From assembly GCA_019119085.1 (NCBI GenBank), contig DWXT01000113.1, positions 1 through 46,646 of the forward strand: 46,646 nucleotides of DNA. Direction: 5' to 3'. The DNA is from Flavonifractor avistercoris (lineage in GTDB: Bacteria > Bacillota > Clostridia > Oscillospirales > Oscillospiraceae). The notes beneath the pieces were generated by a model. It was not told the DNA's origin. It was given only the letters and a program-made list of their open reading frames with translations, and did not search any database. The position numbers were made by a program, and so were the translations under genes. Shown here piece by piece: positions 25,738-33,778 of this stretch. Every line of letters begins with the position of its first letter. Position 1 is the stretch's first letter.

Positions 25738-26253
25738 ATGAATGGAAGCTGCCGTCCGACGCCTCGGGACGTGATCACAATCGGAGCGCACAGCGCCGAG
25801 GAAATTCTGGAGGCCCTGAAACGGGAATTTGCCATGGAGTGGCTGGCATTTGAGAAACTGAATCCCGTAACCAGAGGCGGCTTTCAGAGAGAAAAGGAAT
25901 TTCAACAGAAGAACGGGCTGCCGGTACGGGACTGGGAAAACAAATGCTGCTACCGGCTTTCCCGGGATCAAAACAGCCTGCCGTATTACCGCTACCTGGA
26001 ACACAGGTATCAAATGGTTCCGGTGGATTTGTATGTATTCCATGAGCGGAACCAAGGGAAGCTGTTTTCCAATTGCGAGCTGCTGTCCATAAAGCTGGAG
26101 CTCATGAGAGGGATCGGGCAGGCTGAGGCAGGCGGAGAGACAAGGGCGTACAGGAATTACCTGTATCAGGCCAATCTGTTTTGTAAAACATGGGAGCAAG
26201 ACCACCTGAGTGAGGAATCAGGGGAGACATCGCTGAAAGAGCCGCTTTCATAA
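25738..26253 (+). CDS. Hypothetical protein with atypical base composition
   Basis: The protein has 171 residues. The ATG at 25738 follows GGGGGGAAAAGG; the frame could extend back to 25690, but that part overlaps the preceding gene. It is charged and soluble-looking, with aromatic-rich stretches (CCYRLSRDQNSLPYYRYLEHRY) and three further cysteines. I recognise no family. GC content and codon choice are visibly lower than in neighbours (many AAA, AAT, TTT, GAA codons), which suggests recent acquisition. A strong bidirectional terminator follows. Confidence 0.7.
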   Translation: MNGSCRPTPRDVITIGAHSAEEILEALKREFAMEWLAFEKLNPVTRGGFQREKEFQQKNGLPVRDWENKCCYRLSRDQNSLPYYRYLEHRYQMVPVDLYVFHERNQGKLFSNCELLSIKLELMRGIGQAEAGGETRAYRNYLYQANLFCKTWEQDHLSEESGETSLKEPLS

Positions 26254-26294
26254 AAACGACCGGCGGAACGGGAGAGCGTTCCGCCGGTCGTTTT
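26253..26294. terminator. Bidirectional terminator
   Basis: An 18-bp perfect stem (26253-26270 with 26277-26294) has A-rich and T-rich ends, so it can stop both the rightward hypothetical gene and the leftward dnaD-dnaI transcript. Confidence 0.9.
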
Positions 26295-26301
26295 GTCTGT
26301 A

Positions 26302-27306
26302 TCAAAGCCTCTGCTTCCGCAAAAGCCGGATGTCCTCCCCGTAGAAGGGCAGCACCCGGTACTCCCCCTCCAGGCGGGAGGCGATCTGGGGGGTGTAGCG
26401 GGCCCTCACCTGATCCATAGTCAGGTTGGAGGAGATGACCGTCCCCTTGTCCGCCGTCAGGCGGGCGTTGATGAGGGTGTACAGGGCCGACTGGACAAAG
26501 GGGGTGGTGAGCTCGCTGCCCAGATCGTCCAGGATTAAAAGGTCGCAGCCCAGGTAGCGGCGGGTCTCGTCCCTGGCCTCCCCCACCTCCTGCCTGTCCC
26601 GGGCGAACTTCTGCTCCTCAAAGCGGGCAAAGATGTTCACCGCCGTGTCGTACACCACGGAGAAGCCCTTCTCCGACACGGTGCGGGCGATGCAGGCGGA
26701 CAGGAAGGTCTTGCCCAGCCCCGGCGCGCCGGTGAGGAACAGGTTGCGGAAGTAGAACTTCCCGAACCGCCGGGCGTAGCTGGAGCACACGTCGAAGATG
26801 AACTCCATGTTCTCCCGGGGAGTGAGGGATTCCCCGGGAAATGGCAGGGGGGAATAGTAGTCCAGGGAGAAGGTGTCGAAGGACTGCTCCCCCAGATCCA
26901 GCAGCTTGGACAGCTCGGCAATCTGCTCCTGGGTGCACAGCTCTTTCAGGCAGGAACACATACTGGCCCCCACCCAGCCGGTGTCGCCGCACCTGGGGCA
27001 GGCGGGAGCGTCGTCCAGGGCGTCGGAGGGGTAGCCGTTGGCGGTCAGCAGCTCGGCCTTTTCCCGCTGGAGATCCAGGTTCTTGTCCCGGATCACCCCG
27101 ATGGCGGGCACCGGGTCGCTGCCGCTGCGCAGGGAGGCGGCGATGATCTGGGTGATGGTCTGCCGCAGCTCTTTGTCGATGGCCGCCACCCGGGGGAGCC
27201 TGGCGTAGATCTCCGCCCGCAGGCGATCCTGCCGCTCCTCCCGGGCCTTCCGGGCCTCCTCCAGCCGCTTGGTGGCCCGGCGCAGTACGCTGGCTTCGTA
27301 TCCCAT
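26302..27306 (-). CDS. dnaI: DnaI/DnaC-like helicase loader
   Basis: This is a 334-residue AAA+ ATPase. The N-terminal third is helical and followed by a zinc-type cysteine set (CPRCGDTGW..CSC, about 103-123). Walker A GAPGLGKT is at about 193-200, Walker B LLILDDLGSE near 255, and an IstB-like motor with SNLTMDQVRARYTPQIASRL follows. It should load the replicative helicase DnaB/DnaC at the origin or at restart sites. It starts 3 bases after the stop of a DnaD-domain gene, its functional partner. An IstB transposition ATPase is less likely since no transposase is near. Confidence 0.85.
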   Translation of the reverse strand: MGYEASVLRRATKRLEEARKAREERQDRLRAEIYARLPRVAAIDKELRQTITQIIAASLRSGSDPVPAIGVIRDKNLDLQREKAELLTANGYPSDALDDAPACPRCGDTGWVGASMCSCLKELCTQEQIAELSKLLDLGEQSFDTFSLDYYSPLPFPGESLTPRENMEFIFDVCSSYARRFGKFYFRNLFLTGAPGLGKTFLSACIARTVSEKGFSVVYDTAVNIFARFEEQKFARDRQEVGEARDETRRYLGCDLLILDDLGSELTTPFVQSALYTLINARLTADKGTVISSNLTMDQVRARYTPQIASRLEGEYRVLPFYGEDIRLLRKQRL

Positions 27307-27309
27307 GGC

Positions 27310-28299
27310 TTAGCCTCCCTCCTTCTCCCGCTCCCGGCGGAGAAATTCCCGCATGCGCTCCAGATCCTCCCGCACCCGCTGCTCCGCCTCCCCGGGCCTG
27401 GCCGGGTGGGCCTGCATGGGGGGCTGGGCGGGCTGGGCCGTGCTCCGGCGGGGGGAGTCCCCCGCCTCGATCTCCGCCAGGGTGTGCAGGTTCTTCCTGT
27501 GCCAGCCCAGCAGGATGCCGTTCATGTAGTCCCAGTCCATCTTCTGCTTCCTGTACACCGTCTTCTCGTAGGCCAGGCGGAGCACCGCGTCGGGGAAGCC
27601 CATGTCCGTCCAGGCCGCCACCTTTTTCCGCTCCTTCTCCACCAGGGGGCGGGGCGGCAGATCCAGCAGGCGGAGGATCTCCCCCTCCCGGCTGCGGTAG
27701 AGGGCCTGCTTTTTCAGGTGCTCCTCCGCCGCCTGGGCCGTGTCCACCCCCAGCCGGTGCCACACAAAGCCCTCCTTCTGGATCTGGCTCATGCGGGGCT
27801 TCCGGCCGGGGCCGTACTTGCGGGCAAACTCCTCCACGCACCAGCTCACCAGCAGGCAGATCACCTCCGCCGGCAGGGCCAGATAGTCGTAGAGGGTGTA
27901 CAGGCTCTTGAGATCCGCCGTGGACAGAATCTTGCCCAGCCGCCGCTGCACCTCGTTCACCAGGCCGGGGAAGGTGGAGGTCTTGTCCTCCAGCTCCCTG
28001 GTGATGTCGGCGGCGGTGTAGTCCGGCGGGCCGGGGGGGGCCTCCGGCGGGGGGGCCGCCTGGGCCGGGCCGGCCTCGCCGTCCGCCAGGCCCAGGGACA
28101 CCAGGGCCTTCCACCCCTCCTCCAGCCGGGCCTCGTCCCAGTGGAGGGACTTCCGGGCCGCGGCGGCGTCCAGCTTCCCGCCCCGGGCCAGCAGGTGCAG
28201 GTAGAGCAGGGCCGCGTCCCCGTTCCCCCCGGCCACCAGCCGGTTGGCCGCCCGGGCCGTCATGGATACAATCTCGCCGGGCAGCAGCAGCTCCGCCAT
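27310..28299 (-). CDS. dnaD: DnaD-domain primosome protein
   Basis: The protein has 329 residues. The ATG at 28297-28299 follows GGGGGAAG and lies downstream of a good promoter; the frame continues to 28473 but upstream codons precede the promoter. An N-terminal winged-helix-like region (about 1-85) and a linker with many P and A are followed by DnaB_2/DnaD-type helical domains. The second contains KVAAWTDMGFPDAVLRLAYEKTV and KMDWDYMNGILLGWHRKNLHTL, close to the YxxxIL signature of DnaD. It works with the following loader gene in replication initiation or restart. Confidence 0.85.
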   Translation of the reverse strand: MAELLLPGEIVSMTARAANRLVAGGNGDAALLYLHLLARGGKLDAAAARKSLHWDEARLEEGWKALVSLGLADGEAGPAQAAPPPEAPPGPPDYTAADITRELEDKTSTFPGLVNEVQRRLGKILSTADLKSLYTLYDYLALPAEVICLLVSWCVEEFARKYGPGRKPRMSQIQKEGFVWHRLGVDTAQAAEEHLKKQALYRSREGEILRLLDLPPRPLVEKERKKVAAWTDMGFPDAVLRLAYEKTVYRKQKMDWDYMNGILLGWHRKNLHTLAEIEAGDSPRRSTAQPAQPPMQAHPARPGEAEQRVREDLERMREFLRREREKEGG

Positions 28300-28335
28300 G
28301 GCACTTCCCCCCTTCTGCGGTGTGGTTGTCTCATG

Positions 28336-28364
28336 ATCATACCACAGAAGGGGGAACTTGTAAA
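28336..28364 (-). promoter_or_regulatory. Promoter of dnaD-dnaI
   Basis: On the minus strand TTTACA (28359-28364) and TATGAT (28336-28341) have a 17-base spacer. Confidence 0.7.
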
Positions 28365-28463
28365 ATGGGATCGGGGCCGCCGGCGGGTTTTGCACACCGC
28401 GGGCCGGAATTGTGGAAAACCGCCGGCCCAAAAAACGAAAATTCATGAAGATTTCATTTCTCA

Positions 28464-28486
28464 CGGGGGCCATACTATGGTATAAT
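28464..28486 (+). promoter_or_regulatory. Promoter of zapA
   Basis: A perfect TATAAT at 28481-28486, 34 bases before the zapA start. The -35 region (TTCTCA, ending near 28463) is weak. Confidence 0.55.
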
Positions 28487-28519
28487 AATCTAAATCACTA
28501 TGTGCAGGAGGGGGATCCC

Positions 28520-28843
28520 ATGAAAAACCGGGTTACCGTCACCATCGCCGGCCAGGAGTACACCCTGGTGGGTTCCGAGGACGCGGGCTACACCAAAAAG
28601 GTGGCCGACCACGTGGACGCCAAGGTGCAGGAGGTTCTGGACGGGGCCCACGTGTCCCTGGTGGACGGGGCCATCCTGGCCGCGGTGAACATCGCCGACG
28701 AGTACTTCAAGGAGGTGGAGGCCGCCGAGAACCTGCGCCGCCAGCTCAAGGAGTACCTGGAGGAGGCCACCAAGATGAAGCTGGAGCTGTCCGAGGCCAA
28801 GCGGGAGATCTTCAAGCTCCAGAACCAGAACAACAAAAAGTAA
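28520..28843 (+). CDS. zapA: Cell division protein ZapA
   Basis: This is 107 residues, the usual size. The ATG at 28520 follows AGGAGGGGG and starts KNRVTVTIAGQEYTLVG, the typical ZapA N-terminus; DAGYTKKVADHVDAKV and AAVNIADEYFKEVEA follow. The C-terminal half is a coiled coil (EAAENLRRQLKEYLEEATKM). ZapA binds FtsZ and bundles its filaments at midcell. The U32 gene starts 32 bases after its stop. Confidence 0.93.
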   Translation: MKNRVTVTIAGQEYTLVGSEDAGYTKKVADHVDAKVQEVLDGAHVSLVDGAILAAVNIADEYFKEVEAAENLRRQLKEYLEEATKMKLELSEAKREIFKLQNQNNKK

Positions 28844-28875
28844 AGGGGAATGTCCCCAACCGGAGGTTTCCGACC

Positions 28876-30954
28876 ATGCTGGAACTGCTCGCCCCCGCCG
28901 GATCCATGGAGGCGGTGGCCGCCGCCGTGCAGAACGGCGCGGACGCCGTCTACCTGGGCTACGGGGATTTCAACGCCCGCCGCAACGCGAAAAATTTCTC
29001 TGAGGAGGAGTTTGCGGCGGCGGTTTCTTACTGCCATATCCGGGGGGCCAGGGTGTACCTGACCCTCAACACCCTGCTCACCGACCGGGAGCTGCCGAAG
29101 GCCGCCGAGGTGGCCGCCCAGGCCAGCGCCATCGGCGCCGACGCGGTGCTCATCCAGGATCTGGGGGTGCTGCGCATGCTGCGGCAGGCGGCCCCCGACC
29201 TGCCCGTCCACGCCTCCACCCAGATGACCCTCCACAGCCTGGACGGGGTGAAGATGGCCGCCGACCTGGGCCTCACCCGGGCGGTGCTCTCCCGGGAGCT
29301 GAGCCGGGATCAAATTGAATACATCTGCCAGCGCTCCCCCATCGAGATCGAGGTCTTCGCCCACGGGGCTTTGTGCATGTGCTACTCCGGCCAGTGCTTC
29401 CTCTCCTCCGTCATCGGCGGGCGCAGCGGCAACCGGGGATTGTGCGCCCAGCCCTGCCGCCTGAAATACGGCTGGATGGACAGGGCGGACGGCTATCCCC
29501 TCTCCCTCAAGGATCTGTCCCTGGCGGGGCATTTGCGGGAGCTGCGCAAGATGGGGGTGGCCTGCGTCAAGATCGAGGGCCGCATGAAGCGGCCCGAGTA
29601 CGTGGCCGTGGTCACCGGCATCTATGCCCGGGCCATCAAAGAGGATCGGGAGCCCACGGCGGAGGAGCTGGAGCAGCTCCGCGCCGCCTTCTCCCGCCAG
29701 GGCTTCACCCAGGGCTACTACCTGGACCAGCAGGGGCCGGACATGTTCGGCGTGCGGGAGGAGACGAAGGAGCCCAAGGAGCTCTTTGCCGCGGCCCGCA
29801 ATACCTACCAGAGCGGGGAGGCACAACGGGTACCCGTTACCTTCTACGCCATGCTCCGCCCCGGCGAGCCCGCCCGGGTGGGGGTGGAGGATCCCGACGG
29901 CCGGGTGGTCACCGTGGAGGGGGCCGTGCCCGAGGCCGCCCGCACCCGCCCCCTGACGGAGGAGGCGGTCACCACCCAGCTCTCCCGCACCGGCGGCACC
30001 CCCTACCGCTGCGAAAAGGTGCGGGCCCTGGTGGAGGACAACCTGTCCCTCCCCCTGGCCTCCCTCAACGCCCTGCGGCGGGAGGCCCTGGACGGCCTGA
30101 CCCGCCAGCGGGGGGCGCCCCCCCGCCGCCGCGGCGGCGAATACCACGCCGGCGCCCGGTACGAGAACCGGCGGGAGGCCCCCGTCCTCACCATCTCGGT
30201 GCGGAAGGCCGAGCAGGTGACGGGGGAGCTGCTGGCCCTCAAGCCCGCCATGGTCTACATCCCCCTGGACGAGCTGGCGGCCCACCCGGAGCTGGCCGCC
30301 GGTACGGCGGACACCGCCGTCGGGGTGATCCTCCCCCGGATCGCCTGGGATCGGGAGTTCCCCGCCCTGCGGGAGAAGCTGGAGCAGCTCCGCGCCTTGG
30401 GGGTGAGGGACGCCCTGGTGGGCAACCTGGGTATGTTCCCCATTGCCCGGGAGCTGGGCTTCACCCTCCGGGGGGACTTCGGCCTGGAGATCTACAACTC
30501 CCAGGCCCTCAAGGAGTACCGCCACCTGGGGCTCCAGTCCGCCACATTGTCCTTTGAGCTGAAATTTCCCCAGATCCGGGACATCTCCAAGGGCATCGAC
30601 ACCGAGCTCATCACCTACGGCCGGCTGCCGTTGATGATCATGGAGAACTGCATCATCAAAAACCGCACCGGCTCCTGCAGCTGCCAGAATACCAACATAC
30701 TCACCGACCGGAAGGGCGCCCGGTTCCCCGTGGTGAGCGCCCCCGGCTGCCGCAACGAGCTGCTCAACTCCCAGAAGCTGTTCCTGGCCGACAAGGCCGC
30801 CGACTACCGGCGGCTGGGCCTGTGGGCCCAGCGGCTCCTGTTCACCACCGAGAATCCCCGAGAGTGCGTCCAGGTGGCCCAGCGGTACCTGGAGCAGGGC
30901 TCCTGGGCCCCCAACGAGTACACCCGGGGACTATACTACCGAGATGTGGAGTGA
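28876..30954 (+). CDS. U32 peptidase-family RNA hydroxylation protein
   Basis: The protein has 692 residues. The N-terminal U32 catalytic domain (about 1-300) begins LELLAPAGSMEAVAAAVQNGADAVYLG. Its family signature EVFAHGALCMCYSGQCFLSS, with a further cysteine-rich CAQPCR, is present near 160-200. A DUF3656-like middle domain and a second U32-like C-terminal part follow. Members with this layout, such as RlhA in E. coli, hydroxylate a cytidine of 23S rRNA; the TrhP/TrhO relatives act on tRNA. RlhA-type is preferred for its length. The ribosome site is GGAGG at 28862. The stop overlaps the GTG of the dut gene. Confidence 0.85.
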   Translation: MLELLAPAGSMEAVAAAVQNGADAVYLGYGDFNARRNAKNFSEEEFAAAVSYCHIRGARVYLTLNTLLTDRELPKAAEVAAQASAIGADAVLIQDLGVLRMLRQAAPDLPVHASTQMTLHSLDGVKMAADLGLTRAVLSRELSRDQIEYICQRSPIEIEVFAHGALCMCYSGQCFLSSVIGGRSGNRGLCAQPCRLKYGWMDRADGYPLSLKDLSLAGHLRELRKMGVACVKIEGRMKRPEYVAVVTGIYARAIKEDREPTAEELEQLRAAFSRQGFTQGYYLDQQGPDMFGVREETKEPKELFAAARNTYQSGEAQRVPVTFYAMLRPGEPARVGVEDPDGRVVTVEGAVPEAARTRPLTEEAVTTQLSRTGGTPYRCEKVRALVEDNLSLPLASLNALRREALDGLTRQRGAPPRRRGGEYHAGARYENRREAPVLTISVRKAEQVTGELLALKPAMVYIPLDELAAHPELAAGTADTAVGVILPRIAWDREFPALREKLEQLRALGVRDALVGNLGMFPIARELGFTLRGDFGLEIYNSQALKEYRHLGLQSATLSFELKFPQIRDISKGIDTELITYGRLPLMIMENCIIKNRTGSCSCQNTNILTDRKGARFPVVSAPGCRNELLNSQKLFLADKAADYRRLGLWAQRLLFTTENPRECVQVAQRYLEQGSWAPNEYTRGLYYRDVE

Positions 30955-31409
30955 AACCCTTGATTCTGAAATATAAGGCCGTATCCGACAAGATCGGGAA
31001 GGAGATTCCCGCCCCCTTCTACGCCACCCCCGGCTCCGCCGCCATGGATCTGTGCGCCTGCGTGGACGAGCCGGTGGAGATCGCCCCCCGGGCCCTGGTG
31101 AGCATTCCCACCGGCATCGCCATCGCCCTCCCCTCCCCCGCGTACGTGGCCCTGGTGTTCGCCCGGTCGGGGCTGGGCATCAGGCACGGCATCTCCCTCT
31201 CCAACGGCGTGGGGGTCATCGACAGCGACTACCGGGGGGAGATCCGGGTGGGGCTCACCAACCTGTCCGACACCCCCTACACCGTCATGCCCGGCGACCG
31301 GGTGGCCCAGCTGGCCGTGGTGCCCGTGGTGCAGGCCGCGCTGGAGCGGGTGGAGGAGCTGGACGACACCGGCCGGGGCTCCGGCGGGTTCGGCTCCACC
31401 GGGCGGTAA
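30951..31409 (+). CDS. dut: dUTP diphosphatase
   Basis: The protein has 152 residues. The GTG at 30951 overlaps the U32 stop (GTGA) and gives KPLILKYKAVSDKIGKE. All five trimeric-dUTPase motifs are visible: PGSAAMDLCAC, ALVSIPTGIAIALP, ARSGLGIRHGISLSNGVGVID, GDRVAQLAVVPV and the C-terminal GRGSGGFGSTGR arm that closes the active site. It hydrolyses dUTP to dUMP, keeping uracil out of DNA and feeding dTMP synthesis. Confidence 0.95.
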   Translation: MKPLILKYKAVSDKIGKEIPAPFYATPGSAAMDLCACVDEPVEIAPRALVSIPTGIAIALPSPAYVALVFARSGLGIRHGISLSNGVGVIDSDYRGEIRVGLTNLSDTPYTVMPGDRVAQLAVVPVVQAALERVEELDDTGRGSGGFGSTGR

Positions 31410-31418
31410 CCCCCCGGC

Positions 31419-31438
31419 GGCCGCCATATATGGCGGCC
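31419..31438 (-). repeat. REP-like palindrome (GGCCGCCAT type, decayed head)
   Basis: A near-perfect 20-base palindrome followed by CTGC instead of CTAC. It matches 2420-2443. Confidence 0.6.
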
Positions 31439-31464
31439 CTGCGCCGCCGCAACCGCCCTGCCCT

Positions 31465-31487
31465 GTAGGGGCGGATAGTATCCGCCC
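31465..31487 (+). repeat. REP-like palindrome (GGGCGGAT type)
   Basis: GTAG is followed by an 8-bp perfect stem (31469-31476 with 31480-31487). Confidence 0.8.
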
Positions 31488-31538
31488 GCTTACCCCGGAA
31501 CCACAGATCCGTGGGGCGCGACGACTCGGCGCGCCGTC

Positions 31539-31561
31539 GTAGGGGCGACCAGTGGTCGCCC
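31539..31561 (+). repeat. REP-like palindrome (GGGCGACC type)
   Basis: GTAG is followed by an 8-bp perfect stem (31543-31550 with 31554-31561). Confidence 0.8.
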
Positions 31562-31652
31562 GCCATTCGCCGGGGCACTCCCGGCGCGGGACTGGGGGAA
31601 CCCCTCATCCGGCCCTGCGGGCCACCTTCCCCCCATCGGGGGGAAGGTATGC

Positions 31653-31675
31653 GGGCGGATGATATCCGCCCCTAC
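31653..31675 (-). repeat. REP-like palindrome (GGGCGGAT type)
   Basis: An 8-bp perfect stem (31653-31660 with 31664-31671) is followed by CTAC, inverted relative to 31465. The two form a REPIN-like pair. Confidence 0.8.
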
Positions 31676-31731
31676 GGGCCGGTGGTAATCGCTGCCGTGT
31701 CCCCGCGGCCCACTGAGAAAGGAAGATAGAC

Positions 31732-32319
31732 ATGGACATCATTCTGGCCTCCCAGTCGCCCCGGCGGCGGGAGCTTCTGGAGCGCATGGGGCTCCCCTTC
31801 CGGGTTATCACCCCCGACATCGACGAGCGCATGGAGCGCGCGCTGCCGCCGGGGGAGCTGGTGGCGGCCATCTCCGCCGAGAAGGCCGGGGCGGTGGCGG
31901 CCCAGGCCGGGCCCGGCGCCGTCGTCATCGCCGCAGACACGGTGGTGGCCCTGGACGGGGCGGTGCTGGGCAAGCCCGCCGACGAGAGCGACGCGGCGCG
32001 GATGCTCTCCGCCCTCTCCGGGCGCACCCACCAGGTGTTCACCGGCCTCACGGTGGCCTGCGGGGAGGACGTGCGCACCGTCAGCGAGGAGACCGCCGTC
32101 ACCTTCCGCCCCCTGACGGCGGAGGAGATCGCCGCCTACGTCCGCACCGGGGAGCCCATGGACAAGGCCGGGGCCTACGGCATCCAGGGCTACGGCGCCC
32201 TGCTGGTGGAGGGCATCCGGGGGGACTACTACAACGTGATGGGCCTGCCGGTGTGCCGCCTGGGCGGCCTGCTGAGGGAGCTGGGCGTGGACTGCCTGGC
32301 CCTGGCGGGACAGAAATAA
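31732..32319 (+). CDS. maf: Maf-family nucleotide pyrophosphatase
   Basis: This is 195 residues. The signature ILASQSPRRRELLERMG is near the start, followed by ISAEKAGAV, VVIAADTVVALDG, GRTHQVFTGL and a C-terminal GAYGIQGYGALLVEGIRGDYYNVMGLP. Maf proteins hydrolyse dTTP, UTP or modified pyrimidine triphosphates and have been linked to septum formation. GGAAG precedes the ATG. It is the first gene of a run that includes mreC and mreD, the same order as in Bacillus except that radC and mreB are missing. Confidence 0.93.
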   Translation: MDIILASQSPRRRELLERMGLPFRVITPDIDERMERALPPGELVAAISAEKAGAVAAQAGPGAVVIAADTVVALDGAVLGKPADESDAARMLSALSGRTHQVFTGLTVACGEDVRTVSEETAVTFRPLTAEEIAAYVRTGEPMDKAGAYGIQGYGALLVEGIRGDYYNVMGLPVCRLGGLLRELGVDCLALAGQK

Positions 32320-32329
32320 GAGGTAGAAC

Positions 32330-33172
32330 GTGAAGGATTTTTTCCGAAACAACGGGGTCTTGATCCTCATTGCCGCCATCCTGCTGGCCCTGGTGACGGC
32401 GGTGGTGTCCGCCCTGCTGGGCGGCGGGGCCAATCCCCTGGCCAACCTGGTGAACATCGTCACCACCCCCGTCCGCAGCGGCATCAGCGCCGTGGCCGGC
32501 TGGGCGGAGGAGAAGTACAACGACACCTTTGAGCTGGAGCAGATGAAGGAGCAGCTGGAGCAGGCCCTCCAGCGGGTGGCCGAGCTGGAGGCCAAGGAGC
32601 GGCAGTACGAGGCCGCCCTCCAGGAGAACGAGCGGCTGCGGGACTTCGCGGGCCTGCGGCCCAGCAGCCTGAGCTTCGACCCGGAGTCCGCCACCGTCAC
32701 CGAGCGCTCCACCTCCAACTGGAACTCCACCCTCACCATCAGCAAGGGCAGCTCCATGGGCATTGCCGTGGACGACGTGGTGGTGGATCAGTACTGGAAC
32801 CTGGTGGGCGTGGTGGCCGAGGTGGGCGAGAACTGGGCCACGGTGCGCACCCTGGTGGACGTGGGCACCGAGATGGGCGGGCAGATCGCCCGCACCGGCG
32901 GCGCCGCCATCCTGGAGGGGGATTTTGCCCTCATGGGGGAGGGCAAGCTGAAGCTGACCTATCTGCCGGAGAACAGCGAGCTCATGTCCGGGGATCTGAT
33001 CACCACCTCCGGCCGGGGCGGCGTGTATCCCCCCGGCCTGGCCGCCGGCCACGTGGAGGAGGTGCGCACCGACCCCTCGGGTATGACCCGCTATGCCGTG
33101 CTCATCCCGGAGACCGACCTGGCCGGCCTCCAGCAGGTCTTTGTCATCAAGGACTTCGAGGTGGTGGAGTGA
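32330..33172 (+). CDS. mreC: Rod shape-determining protein MreC
   Basis: The protein has 280 residues. GTG start with GAGGT 5 bases upstream. One N-terminal membrane helix (about 8-30) and a coiled coil (about 60-105, ELEQMKEQLEQALQRVAELEAKE) are followed by two beta-rich domains with TISKGSSMGIAVDDVVV and SGDLITTSGRGGVYPPGLAAG. MreC lies outside the membrane and links the elongation PBP to the MreB/MreD complex; a PBP2 gene follows 2 kb downstream. It begins 10 bases after maf. Confidence 0.92.
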   Translation: MKDFFRNNGVLILIAAILLALVTAVVSALLGGGANPLANLVNIVTTPVRSGISAVAGWAEEKYNDTFELEQMKEQLEQALQRVAELEAKERQYEAALQENERLRDFAGLRPSSLSFDPESATVTERSTSNWNSTLTISKGSSMGIAVDDVVVDQYWNLVGVVAEVGENWATVRTLVDVGTEMGGQIARTGGAAILEGDFALMGEGKLKLTYLPENSELMSGDLITTSGRGGVYPPGLAAGHVEEVRTDPSGMTRYAVLIPETDLAGLQQVFVIKDFEVVE

Positions 33173-33254
33173 GCCTGCGGCTGAGCGTTGAGAATCGGCG
33201 TCCTGTACCGGGGCGGGCCTGCCCGCCGGGCGGGACGGCAAGGGAGGTGAGCCG

Positions 33255-33767
33255 GTGACCCGGCAGGATTTTCTCATCAAGTGGGGCGTGTACGCCCTGG
33301 CCCTGCTGCCCGTGTGGTTCTGCGAGGTCTACATCCTCAACCGCATCCCCGTGCTGGGGGTGGTGCCCATGCTCCTCCCCCTGGCCGCCGTGTGCGTGGC
33401 GGTGCTGGAGGGGGCCACCGCCGGGGCGGGCTTCGGCCTGTTTGTGGGCATGCTGTGCGACGCGGTGTACTTCAACGCCGACGGGGCCATGACCGTGGTG
33501 GTCTGCCTCATCGGCGTGGGGGCCGGCGCCCTGGCCCAGTACGTGCTGCGGCAGAACCTGCTGGGCTGCCTGCTGTGCTCCCTGGCGGCCCTGGCCTTCA
33601 TCGACGCCGGGCGCATCGCCGCCCGGCTGCTCACCGGCCAGGCCGGCCTGCCCGCCATGCTCAGCGTGTCCGGGCGGGAGATCCTGTGGTCTATGGTATT
33701 CGTTTTCCCGGTGTACGCCCTGTTCCTGTGGGTGTTCCGCCGGGTACCCAAGAAAACCGTGCTGTAG
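33255..33767 (+). CDS. mreD: Rod shape-determining protein MreD
   Basis: The protein has 170 residues. GTG start with AGGGAGGTGA upstream. It has four or five membrane helices typical of MreD: about 10-30, 35-55, 60-85, 95-115 and 135-160. MreD is the integral membrane partner of MreC in the elongasome. Eighty bases separate it from mreC and contain a GC-rich hairpin-like stretch. The following multi-helix gene starts 11 bases after its stop. Confidence 0.88.
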   Translation: MTRQDFLIKWGVYALALLPVWFCEVYILNRIPVLGVVPMLLPLAAVCVAVLEGATAGAGFGLFVGMLCDAVYFNADGAMTVVVCLIGVGAGALAQYVLRQNLLGCLLCSLAALAFIDAGRIAARLLTGQAGLPAMLSVSGREILWSMVFVFPVYALFLWVFRRVPKKTVL

Positions 33768-33778
33768 GTGAGGAAAAC

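Larger units (their letters stand above)
31410..31731. other. Gene-free, repeat-filled interval
   Basis: No gene is present. The interval holds four or five REP-like palindromes in both orientations (31419, 31465, 31539, 31653), a GTGGGGCGCGACGACTCGGC unit at 31511, and a CCTTCCCCCC/GGGGGGAAGG hairpin near 31625-31648. Confidence 0.8.

Noticed and set aside
26302..27306. IstB transposition helper as the identity of the AAA+ protein
   Set aside because: No IstA transposase or insertion-sequence ends are near, and the adjacent DnaD-domain gene plus the N-terminal zinc-type cysteines favour a replicative helicase loader.
33173..33254. GC-rich palindrome between mreC and mreD as a REP unit or terminator
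   Set aside because: It lacks the GTAG head and a T tract, and the mre genes on both sides look co-transcribed.
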